NCBI GenBank assembly: GCA_003153055.1
Contig: PMBV01000198.1
Coordinates: 12,688-35,794, forward strand
Source of the DNA: Myxococcales bacterium
GTDB taxonomy: Bacteria; Myxococcota; Myxococcia; Myxococcales; Myxococcaceae
Length of the DNA: 23,107 bases
Direction of reading: 5' to 3'
Shown here piece by piece: positions 15,802 to 22,226 of this stretch; position 1 is the stretch's first letter; each line of letters begins with the position of its first letter. Below the pieces are notes generated by a model. It was not told where the DNA came from. It made no database searches and saw only the letters and a program-made list of their open reading frames with translations. The position numbers were made by a program, and so were the translations under genes.

Positions 15802-16009
15802 GGAGGCCGAAAACGTGTGACGAAGACGTGCGCCGAAGACGTGTGACGAAGACGTGTGACGAAGACGTGTGACGAAGACGTGCGCCGAAGACGTGTGACG
15901 AAGACGTGCGCCGAGGACGTGCGACGACGACGTGCGCCGAGAACGTGTGACGGGGACGTGTGCCGAAGACGTGTGCTGAGGACGTGTGCTGAGGACGTGC
16001 GCCGTCATG
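15802..16009. repeat. 13-bp tandem repeat array (minisatellite)
   Basis: Fifteen contiguous 13-bp units begin at 15815, 15828, 15841 and so on every 13 bases to 15997, with a degenerate sixteenth unit at 15802-15814. The main forms are GTGTGACGAAGAC and GTGCGCCGAAGAC; units after 15906 are more diverged (GTGCGACGACGAC, GTGTGCTGAGGAC). Every junction creates ACGT within GACGTG. The array fills the space between the stop of the lipoprotein gene (15754) and the stop of the convergent LysR-type gene (TCA at 16005-16007, inside the last unit). The repeat period is not a multiple of three. The minus-strand reading of the main unit has no stop codon in any frame. Function unknown: slippage-derived spacer, transcription-blocking sequence or protein-binding array are all possible. 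Confidence 0.92.
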
Positions 16010-16874
16010 AGGCGGCACCGGCGAGGGCCGGCGCGGCTCGGCGGAGCGCGGCGACGAGGTGCTCGGCCACCGCTGCGGTGCGAGCGTTCCGCCGGAGGTC
16101 TCGATGAATGACCAGCCACACGTCCGACGGAGCCACCTCGCCAGGCGCGCCGAGTCGCCTCAGGCCCCGCTCGGCGTCGCCCACGAAGCAAGGGAGCAAC
16201 GCGATGCCGCCGCCCCCCACCGCCGCCGAGGCGAGGGCCAGCGTGCTCGCCGTGCGGAGCGCCACCAGCGCCCCAGCGAAGCGATGGAAGAGCCACTCCG
16301 TCTCTTCGCCCGCGACCGGAGCGTCATAAGCGAGCAGCCGCTCCGGCGACCGCGGCCCGCGCAAGTACCCGGGTGACGCGTAGGTGGCGTAGGCAACCTG
16401 GGCCACCCGTCGCCCGACGGTCGACTTCTCCTTCGGCCGCGACAGCCGCACCGCCAGGTCCGCTTCCCGCCTCGCCAGAGAGAGCGCCCGCGGGTCGAGC
16501 ACGAGCTCCACCGTGAGCCCAGGGTGACGGCCCGCCAGCTCAGCGAGCGCTGGCGCCAACACCCGCGCGCCCAGCGCCTCGGTGGCCGTGACCCGCACTC
16601 GACCGGACAGCCGTTGCTCCGAGCCAGCCAGGCGCCGGAGCATCTGGTCCGCCGCCGACTCCATGGGCTCGGCCAGGCGCGCCAGCTCCGCGCCCTCGGC
16701 GGTGAGCCGCGGGCCCTCGGGCGTCCGCTCGAGGAGCCGCACTTCGAGACTGCGCTGCAGCGCCTCGAGCCGCCGGGCCACGGTGGTGTGGCTGACACCG
16801 AGCGCTCGGGCGGCCTCTGAAACGTTCCTCGAGCGGCGAACGGCGAGGAGAATACGAGCGTCGTCCCAGTTCAT
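16005..16874 (-). CDS. LysR-family transcriptional regulator
   Basis: The product is 289 residues from ATG 16874. The N-terminus N-W-D-D-A-R-I-L-L-A-V followed by S-E-A-A-R-A-L-G-V-S-H-T-T-V-A-R-R-L-E-A-L-Q (about 19-40) and R-L-L-E-R-T-P-E-G-P-R-L-T-A-E-G is a classic LysR winged helix-turn-helix, close to the subgroup that starts M-x-W-D-D. The remaining ~200 residues form the periplasmic-binding-like effector domain, including A-D-L-A-V-R-L and G-G-G-G-I-A-L-L-P. ATG 16883 three codons upstream is an alternative; longer versions reaching 16958 add residues not expected in the family. It is divergent from the 17030 gene, which it probably regulates together with itself through the dyad at 16887-16913. 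The effector ligand is unknown. The stop codon lies inside the 13-bp repeat array. Confidence 0.92.
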   Translation of the reverse strand: MNWDDARILLAVRRSRNVSEAARALGVSHTTVARRLEALQRSLEVRLLERTPEGPRLTAEGAELARLAEPMESAADQMLRRLAGSEQRLSGRVRVTATEALGARVLAPALAELAGRHPGLTVELVLDPRALSLARREADLAVRLSRPKEKSTVGRRVAQVAYATYASPGYLRGPRSPERLLAYDAPVAGEETEWLFHRFAGALVALRTASTLALASAAVGGGGIALLPCFVGDAERGLRRLGAPGEVAPSDVWLVIHRDLRRNARTAAVAEHLVAALRRAAPALAGAAS

Positions 16875-16886
16875 GTTGTGCATCTT

Positions 16887-16913
16887 CGCACATCGGAATG
16901 GCGGCCATGTGCG
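16887..16913. promoter_or_regulatory. Candidate LysR-type operator
   Basis: A perfect 7-bp inverted repeat CGCACAT-N13-ATGTGCG sits in the divergent intergenic region, 4-13 bases upstream of the two possible LysR-type starts. A related half-site (TTGTGCAT) overlaps that start region at 16876-16883. Interrupted dyads of this size between a LysR gene and its divergent target are typical for the family. The spacer is 13, so it is not an exact T-N11-A box. Confidence 0.55.
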
Positions 16914-17019
16914 TTGCCGGAGCATCGGGGCGTCGCCATGGTTGACGGGAAATCCCACGCCAACGAGCCGCCTGGCTCTTCTGTCTCGCTATTCGCTGCT
17001 CGACTGTGCTCACCCATCT

Positions 17020-17024
17020 GGAGG
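17020..17024 (+). promoter_or_regulatory. Ribosome binding site deciding the 17030 start
   Basis: GGAGG ends 5 bases before ATG 17030. The alternative in-frame GTG at 17006 has no such site. Confidence 0.75.
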
Positions 17025-17029
17025 TCGAA

Positions 17030-18079
17030 ATGATCCGTTCCACCGAAACTCTCTCCCCCCGAGCCGCCGGCGCAACCTCCGAGCGTTACCACCGCGGCCT
17101 CGCCCGCCTCGCGGAGATAGACGGTGCGGCCGGACAGCGAGTCGTCGCCAGCCTTGAGGACCTCGCGCCGGACCTCGCTCGCTACGTCATCGAGTTCGCC
17201 TTTGGCGACGTGTACTCCCGCCCCGGGCTCGACCTTCGAGCTCGGGAGCTCGCCACGGTCGCCGCGCTCACGGCCCTCGGCACCGCTCGACCTCAGCTCG
17301 AGGTCCACCTCAACGCAGCCCTCAACGTCGGCTGCACGCGGTCCGAGCTGCTCGAGGCCATCACCCAAATGGCCGTCTACGCCGGGTTCCCCGCTGCCTT
17401 GAACGGCATGGAGGCAGCCAAGGCAGTCTTCTCGAGGCGGAATCCAACCGAGGCGCCGACGACGCTCCGGCAGCGCTACGGGCTCACGCGCCCACGGGAG
17501 CTCCGGCCCCGTCAGACCGCCCTTCTCCTCGTCGACCTGCAGCGGGAGTTCCTCGACGGCGGCCTGCCGGTCCCTGGGGCACAGCGCGTGGTCGAGCAGG
17601 CCGTGCGCCTCCTGGAGTGGGCCAGACAGACCGGGGTTCAGGTGGTCTTCGTTCGACAGGAGGCGACCAGCTCCGGGGCGCCATTGTTCGCACCTGGCTC
17701 GGCGGGCGCGGAGCTCGCCCCCGGCCTGATGCCGCGGAGTGATGAGCTGGTGGTGACCAAGTCGGCGGCCGGCGCCTTCTCGAAGACGAGACTGCATGAG
17801 CACCTCTCCTCCCGGGGCGTCGAGCAGCTCGTCGTCGCGGGTCTGATGACCCACCTGGCGGTGGACACCACCGCGCGTGACGGGACCGTGCTGAGCTACC
17901 AGGTGGTGGTGGTCAGTGATGCCACCGCGACGCGCGCCCTCCCCGGGCCGCGGGGTGAGGGCCAGGTCGACGAAGCGACGCTCCAGCGTGCCGCCCTCTC
18001 GGCGCTGGCCGATCGGTTCGCCGAGGTCTTCACGACCGACGAGGTCCTGGCGCTCCCGGTGCGCGAGGGAGCCGAGTAA
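17030..18079 (+). CDS. Fused carboxymuconolactone decarboxylase-like / isochorismatase-like protein, catalytic Cys replaced
   Basis: The product is 349 residues. Residues about 20-135 match the CMD/PcaC-type fold: R-E-L-A-T-V-A-A-L-T-A-L-G, H-L-N-A-A-L-N-V-G-C-T-R-S-E-L-L-E-A, and Y-A-G-F-P-A-A-L-N-G. The CxxC of peroxidase-type AhpD is absent. Residues about 160-345 are a cysteine-hydrolase (isochorismatase) domain: A-L-L-L-V-D-L-Q with the triad Asp (D169), V-V-T-K-S with the triad Lys (K244), then L-V-V-A-G-L-M-T-H-L-A-V-D-T-T-A-R-D. In the family this last motif normally reads T-H-x-C-V; here position 277 is Ala (codon GCG). Isochorismatase-type hydrolysis through a cysteine nucleophile is therefore not expected. 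The gene is divergent from the LysR regulator, the usual arrangement for a regulated catabolic or detoxification enzyme. The substrate is unknown; a binding, sensor or scaffold role for the second domain is possible. Confidence 0.9.
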   Translation: MIRSTETLSPRAAGATSERYHRGLARLAEIDGAAGQRVVASLEDLAPDLARYVIEFAFGDVYSRPGLDLRARELATVAALTALGTARPQLEVHLNAALNVGCTRSELLEAITQMAVYAGFPAALNGMEAAKAVFSRRNPTEAPTTLRQRYGLTRPRELRPRQTALLLVDLQREFLDGGLPVPGAQRVVEQAVRLLEWARQTGVQVVFVRQEATSSGAPLFAPGSAGAELAPGLMPRSDELVVTKSAAGAFSKTRLHEHLSSRGVEQLVVAGLMTHLAVDTTARDGTVLSYQVVVVSDATATRALPGPRGEGQVDEATLQRAALSALADRFAEVFTTDEVLALPVREGAE

Positions 18080-18257
18080 TGAATGGTCGAGATTGGCGGA
18101 TCCGACGGGGTGGCCGTCGCCACGGCAGGCACGTCATCCTTTGCCGGGTCGTGCGGGCGCAGGTGCACGTCATACGAATCCTCCACGAGCAAATGCTCCC
18201 TCGGCGACATCTCTGAGCCAGGTTGGGCCCACCAGTCACACGGAATCGCCTCTTTGC
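18080..18257. other. Spacer between convergent genes
   Basis: 178 bases between the stops of the fusion gene and the response regulator. It is open on the plus strand (65 codons from ATG 18083) and on the minus strand from ATG 18210, where it runs into antisense of the fusion gene. Neither has a convincing ribosome site or recognisable family. The minus-strand peptide is rich in Asp, Pro and His and looks less random than the other; a decayed gene is possible. I see no clear bidirectional terminator. Confidence 0.35.
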
Positions 18258-18989
18258 TCAGCCTGGTCGACCCTGCGTGACGTGCTCCAGGCGGTCGAGC
18301 AGCTCTCGGCCGATGCGGCGACTGACGGGCAACGGCGCCGCTCCATGCTTGAGCACCACCTGCCAGCGCTCGTCGGCGTACTCGACGCGCTCGACGTGGT
18401 GCAGGTTCACCAGCGTCGAACGGTGAACGCGCACGAAGTCCGCCCGGGGGAGCCGCGCTTCCCACCGGCGCAGCGTGACGTCCACCAGCGCGGGCTTGCC
18501 GGTGGCGAGGTGCACCTCGGAGTAGTCGTCGGCCGCGACGATGAACGCGATCTCGCGGGCCGGGGCAAAGCGCAGCGCGTGGGCCTCGCGCAGTGCGACG
18601 AGGTCATCGAGACCCAGCGGGGCATCTTCACGGTTCGGCTCGGCGGGCAGCTGCAGCCGCTTGAGCGCGCGGTCGACCTGCTCGGGGCTGACCGGCTTGA
18701 CCAGGTAGTCGAGGGCGTTCACCTCGAAGGCGCGCACCGCGTACTGCTCGTAGGCGGTACAGAAGACGACCTTCGTGTGCAGACCCTCGCCGAACAGCTC
18801 GAAGCCCGAGCCGCCCGGCATCTGCACGTCGAGGAACACCACATCAGGCTTCAACTCTGCCAGGCGCAGGCGCGCGGCCGCCACGCCGTCCGCCTCTCCG
18901 ACGATCTCCACATCGCCGCGCTCTTCGAGCAGGCCGCGCAGCGCGACCCGGGCCAGCCGTTCGTCGTCGACGATGAGCGCGCGCAGCAT
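18258..18989 (-). CDS. LytTR-family response regulator
   Basis: The product is 243 residues. Receiver domain (about 1-115): acidic pair D8/D9, phosphoacceptor D54 in V-V-F-L-D-V-Q-M-P-G, T78, and K98 in Y-L-V-K-P. A linker follows, then a LytTR DNA-binding domain (about 140-238) with I-A-F-I-V-A-A-D-D-Y-S-E-V, a W-E-A-R-L-P segment, and F-V-R-V-H-R-S-T-L-V-N-L. The ATG at 18989 overlaps the kinase stop by one base (TGATG), so the pair is translationally coupled. LytTR proteins bind paired 9-bp direct repeats. The GCCGTTCACCG copies upstream of the kinase and exporter genes are the obvious candidate targets. Confidence 0.95.
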   Translation of the reverse strand: MLRALIVDDERLARVALRGLLEERGDVEIVGEADGVAAARLRLAELKPDVVFLDVQMPGGSGFELFGEGLHTKVVFCTAYEQYAVRAFEVNALDYLVKPVSPEQVDRALKRLQLPAEPNREDAPLGLDDLVALREAHALRFAPAREIAFIVAADDYSEVHLATGKPALVDVTLRRWEARLPRADFVRVHRSTLVNLHHVERVEYADERWQVVLKHGAAPLPVSRRIGRELLDRLEHVTQGRPG

Positions 18990-20062
18990 CAGGCCGGCCC
19001 TCCGGCGATGGGCAGGCGCAACGTCGCGACGACCTGGCCCTCGCGTTCGGCCAGGGTGAACGCGTGCCGCTCGGGGAACAGCGTCGCCAGCCGGCCCTTC
19101 ACGTTGACCAGCCCGATGCCCGACGGCGCGGGCAACACCGCGTCGACCGGCACCTTGAGCGAACCGGAGTTGGCGACCTCGAAGACCAGCTCGTCGCCCA
19201 CGCGGTGCACGCCGATTCGCACCATCAGCGGCCCGTTCACCGCGCCGTGCATGCCGTGCTTGATGGCGTTCTCGACCAGCGGGTGCAGCAGCATCGGCGG
19301 AACCGGCAGCGCGAGCACGCCCTCGCCGACGTCGAACGACACCTGCAGGCGGCTCTCGAACCGAACCTCCTCGCACTTCACGTACAGGCGCACGAACTCG
19401 AGCTCCTGCTCCACCGTGGTGTCCTTGCGGCCATCGGCGTCGAGCGAGCGGCGCAGGAGCGACGCCACATCGCGCACCATCGTCTTCGCGGCGCGCGGGT
19501 TCTCGGCGATGAGCGCCACCACCGAGTTGAGCGCGTTGAACAGGAAGTGCGGGTTGATTTGGCTGCGTAGGAGCTGCAGGTGTGCCTGGTCGGCGAGGCC
19601 CTGCGCGCGCACCGAGTGTTCCCGCGCCCGCTGCACCCGCGCAGTGAGCAAGTTCACCAGGAACAGCGCGCTCCACAGGCCGAAGAAGAACGTGCCGCGC
19701 ATGAAGTTGACGAAGACGTACTGGGTCCGCGGGACGTTCGGCGGCGCCCACGGCTCGCGGCCGATGAGCGGCTCGGCGGCCAACATCACGCTGCCCCACA
19801 CGGTCGACGCGACGAGGCAGCCTGCGAGCATCACACCGACGACCCGCAGCCCGCGCAGCATGCGGTCGGGCACGTGCACGAAGGCCACGGCCAGCACGCT
19901 CGAGCACGCCACGCCCACCAGCGCCCATACCAACACCCACCCCAGCGCCTGCGACCACGACAGCACCGGCAGGCTGAGCGCCGGCAGCACCATCACCGTC
20001 GACATCAACAGCCACACCAGCACCTGGAAGCCGGCGAACTGACGACGATCGCCGCGCGACAT
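18989..20062 (-). CDS. LytS-type membrane sensor histidine kinase (HisKA_7TM-less, His_kinase family)
   Basis: From ATG 20062 the product is 357 residues. About four hydrophobic segments (roughly 11-33, 38-62, 74-96, 118-140) are followed by a short coiled stretch. Next comes the His_kinase box L-R-S-Q-I-N-P-H-F-L-F-N with phosphoacceptor H172. The ATPase domain shows L-V-E-N-A-I-K-H-G (N box) and S-G-I-G-L-V-N-V. This is the LytS/YehU-type arrangement that pairs with LytTR regulators. ATG 20062 is preferred because GAGG lies 5 bases upstream; ATG 20098 would add 12 residues without a clear ribosome site. No periplasmic ligand domain is visible, so the stimulus may be membrane stress or a substrate of the divergent exporter. 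It is transcribed away from the exporter operon. Confidence 0.93.
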   Translation of the reverse strand: MSRGDRRQFAGFQVLVWLLMSTVMVLPALSLPVLSWSQALGWVLVWALVGVACSSVLAVAFVHVPDRMLRGLRVVGVMLAGCLVASTVWGSVMLAAEPLIGREPWAPPNVPRTQYVFVNFMRGTFFFGLWSALFLVNLLTARVQRAREHSVRAQGLADQAHLQLLRSQINPHFLFNALNSVVALIAENPRAAKTMVRDVASLLRRSLDADGRKDTTVEQELEFVRLYVKCEEVRFESRLQVSFDVGEGVLALPVPPMLLHPLVENAIKHGMHGAVNGPLMVRIGVHRVGDELVFEVANSGSLKVPVDAVLPAPSGIGLVNVKGRLATLFPERHAFTLAEREGQVVATLRLPIAGGPA

Positions 20063-20140
20063 CGCAGCCTCGTGCGCCACCGTTCTCGCGTCGGCCATGC
20101 GCCAGTCGTAACAGAAGGCCTGCCCGGGCGTGCCTGCTGT

Positions 20141-20222
20141 CGGTGAACGGCCGGCCAGCGCGGCGAACTGCGGGTACCGGGCGCTCCGCCTGCCGTTCAC
20201 CGGGCGCGGCGGCCGTTCACCG
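20141..20222. promoter_or_regulatory. Three-copy GCCGTTCACCG motif, candidate LytTR binding region
   Basis: GCCGTTCACCG occurs as direct repeats at 20192-20202 and 20212-20222 (start-to-start 20 bp). An inverted copy lies at 20141-20151 (CGGTGAACGGC). The core C-C-G-T-T-C-A resembles the published LytTR half-site pattern of the form [AC][CA]GTTN[AG], and paired direct repeats about two helical turns apart are typical for this family. The site lies 44-74 bases before the exporter adaptor start and on the upstream side of the kinase gene. Confidence 0.6.
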
Positions 20223-20265
20223 GGGAGCGACTCACGCGGCGGTGTCGTCGACGTACTCATGGGGC

Positions 20266-21516
20266 ATGACAACACGACACGAGCGCGCCGAGGTGCCGAC
20301 CATCGACGAGGTGCTCCTGAAGGTCGGGGCGCCGAAGCCCACCGGAGCGAAGCGGGTCATTCGCCAGGTCGCGCTGGGCGCGGTGGTGCTCGCGCTGGTC
20401 GGTGGCCTGGTGTTCTGGAAAACGCGGCCCGCTCCAGCGGCGCTCAAGTTCCTCACCGCGCCTGTGAAGCGGGGCGATCTCGCAGCCACCGTGTCGGCGA
20501 CCGGCACGCTGCGCGGCAAGGACACGGTGTCGGTCGGCGCCGAGACGAGCGGCCGCGTGAAGAGCATCTCCGTCGACTTCAACGACCAGGTGAAGCTGGG
20601 CCAGGTGCTCGCGGAGATCGACCCGCAGCAGATCAAGGCGGCGCTCAGCCAAGCAAACGCGCAGCTCCTCGCCGCCCGCGCCGACGTGAAGAACCGCGAC
20701 GCCTCGGCAGTCGAGGCGAAGCTGAACGCCGAGCGCACCCGCACGCTCGCCGCCGACGGGCTGGCCTCGAAGCAGCAGCTCGAGGCGGCTGTCGCTGCCG
20801 CCGATCGCGCCGTCGCCGCCAGCGAGTCGGCCCGCGCTCAGGTCACCGTGGCCGAGGCCTCGGTCGAGTCGAACCAGACGGCGCTCGGCAAGACGCAAGT
20901 GCGCTCGCCCATCGACGGCGTGGTGCTCTCGCGCGACGTCGAGGTCGGCCAGGCGCTCGCGGTGGCGATGACAACGCCGGTGCTCTTCAAGGTCGCGAAG
21001 GACCTGCGCCTCATGGAGGTCACCATCTCCATCGACGAGGCCGACGTGGGCCGCACGCGCACCGGCCAGCACGCCACCTTCACCGTCGACGCCTGGCCCG
21101 GCCGCGCGTTCACCGGCGAGCTCGCGTCGATTCACAACGTCGCCGTCACCAAGGACAACGTCGTCACCTACGACGCGCTGTTGTCGGTCAACAACGATGA
21201 GCTGGTGCTGCGGCCCGGCATGACCGCGACCGTCACCATCGCCACCGATGAACGAAAGAACGTGCTGCTGGTGCCCAACGCCGCGCTGCGCTTCAGCCCG
21301 CCGTCCACCGAGCACCGCACCATGTTCAACGGCCCGCCCGGTGGCGCACCCGTCATCAGCGACGGCAAGCCGAAGGTATGGGTCCTGCGCTCACAGCAGC
21401 CAGTCGAGGTGAAGGTCGAGGTCGGCCTCACCGACGGCGTGCACACCGAGGTGCGCGGCGAGGGCCTCACCGAGACCGACCAGGTCATCTTCGACGCGGA
21501 GCAGGTGGTGAAATGA
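20266..21516 (+). CDS. MacA-like periplasmic adaptor (membrane fusion protein)
   Basis: From ATG 20266 the product is 416 residues. One N-terminal membrane anchor (about 34-51) follows a short cytoplasmic tail. The first biotinyl-lipoyl half is G-D-L-A-A-T-V-S-A-T-G-T-L through G-R-V-K-S-I-S-V-D-F-N-D-Q-V-K-L-G-Q-V-L-A-E-I-D (about 70-120). An Ala/Gln-rich alpha-hairpin (about 122-205) comes next, then the second lipoyl half V-R-S-P-I-D-G-V-V-L-S-R-D-V-E-V-G-Q. Beta-barrel and membrane-proximal domains end the protein, with L-R-P-G-M-T-A-T-V-T-I and V-L-L-V-P-N-A-A-L. It would link an inner-membrane ABC exporter to an outer-membrane channel. The frame is open back to 20143, but that extension crosses the putative regulatory repeats. 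Its stop overlaps the ATPase start (ATGA 21513). Confidence 0.94.
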   Translation: MTTRHERAEVPTIDEVLLKVGAPKPTGAKRVIRQVALGAVVLALVGGLVFWKTRPAPAALKFLTAPVKRGDLAATVSATGTLRGKDTVSVGAETSGRVKSISVDFNDQVKLGQVLAEIDPQQIKAALSQANAQLLAARADVKNRDASAVEAKLNAERTRTLAADGLASKQQLEAAVAAADRAVAASESARAQVTVAEASVESNQTALGKTQVRSPIDGVVLSRDVEVGQALAVAMTTPVLFKVAKDLRLMEVTISIDEADVGRTRTGQHATFTVDAWPGRAFTGELASIHNVAVTKDNVVTYDALLSVNNDELVLRPGMTATVTIATDERKNVLLVPNAALRFSPPSTEHRTMFNGPPGGAPVISDGKPKVWVLRSQQPVEVKVEVGLTDGVHTEVRGEGLTETDQVIFDAEQVVK

Positions 21517-22226
21517 GCACGACGCGACAGGCCGCGGCCTTCGAGCTGCGCGAGCTGAGCAAGGTGTATGGGCAGGGCGACTCCGAGGTGCGCGCGCTCG
21601 ACGGGGTGAACTTGCGCATCGAGCCCGGCGAGTTCGTCGCCATCATGGGAGCGAGCGGCTCGGGCAAGTCGACGTGCATGAACGTCATCGGCTGCCTCGA
21701 CGTACCGACCAGCGGCCGGTACCTCTTCCACGGAGTCGACGTGACCCAACTCGACCAGGACCAACGAGCGCGGCTGCGGCGGGCGTACCTCGGCTTCATC
21801 TTCCAGGGCTTCAACCTGCTCGCGCGCACCACCGCGCTGGACAACGTCGAGCTGCCGTTGGTGTACCGCGGCGTGAAGGCGGCCGAGCGGCGTGAGCGGG
21901 CGATGGGAGCGCTCGAGTTGGTGGGCATCGCCGACCGGGCGCACCACTCGCCCGCCGAGCTGTCGGGTGGCCAGCAGCAGCGCGTCGCCATTGCTCGGGC
22001 GCTGGTGTGCAACCCGGCGCTGCTCCTCGCCGACGAGCCAACCGGCAACCTCGACTCGGCGCGCACGGCCGACATCCTCAGGCTCCTCGTGGACCTCAAT
22101 CGCGAGCGCGGCCTCACCATCGCGATGGTGACGCACGAGCCGGAGGTCGCTTCCTACGTCAAGCGCGTCGTCACCTTCCGCGACGGGCGCATCGTCGACG
22201 ACCACCCGCAGCCGGAGAAGGCGTGA
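21513..22226 (+). CDS. ABC transporter ATPase of the MacB/LolD type
   Basis: The product is 237 residues. Walker A G-A-S-G-S-G-K-S-T (46-54), Q-loop Q98 in F-I-F-Q-G-F-N, signature L-S-G-G-Q-Q-Q (150-156), Walker B L-L-L-A-D-E with P-T-G-N-L-D (170-181), and switch His H208 in V-T-H-E-P are all present. L-A-R-T-T-A-L-D-N-V-E-L-P-L is typical of the MacB/LolD/FtsE subgroup. It is coupled to the adaptor by ATGA and to the permease by TGATG. In E. coli MacB the ATPase and permease are one chain; here they are separate. Outer-membrane lipoprotein release (Lol) is less likely because a MacA-type adaptor is encoded first. Confidence 0.96.
   Translation: MSTTRQAAAFELRELSKVYGQGDSEVRALDGVNLRIEPGEFVAIMGASGSGKSTCMNVIGCLDVPTSGRYLFHGVDVTQLDQDQRARLRRAYLGFIFQGFNLLARTTALDNVELPLVYRGVKAAERRERAMGALELVGIADRAHHSPAELSGGQQQRVAIARALVCNPALLLADEPTGNLDSARTADILRLLVDLNRERGLTIAMVTHEPEVASYVKRVVTFRDGRIVDDHPQPEKA

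Noticed and set aside
15802..16009. CRISPR array
   Set aside because: Units are 13 bp, directly adjacent, with no spacers and no cas genes nearby.
16942..16947. TTGACG as a -35 box for the fusion gene
   Set aside because: No acceptable -10 sequence at 16-18 bp downstream.
18083..18280. Small plus-strand gene of 65 codons
   Set aside because: The ribosome-like GAGGGAG is too far from ATG 18083, the frame overlaps the end of the convergent regulator, and no family is recognised.
18258..20015. Long minus-strand open frame of 585 codons covering both the regulator and the kinase region
   Set aside because: Only its last 243 codons are the LytTR regulator; the rest is an out-of-frame shadow of the kinase gene, which reads in another frame with clear motifs.
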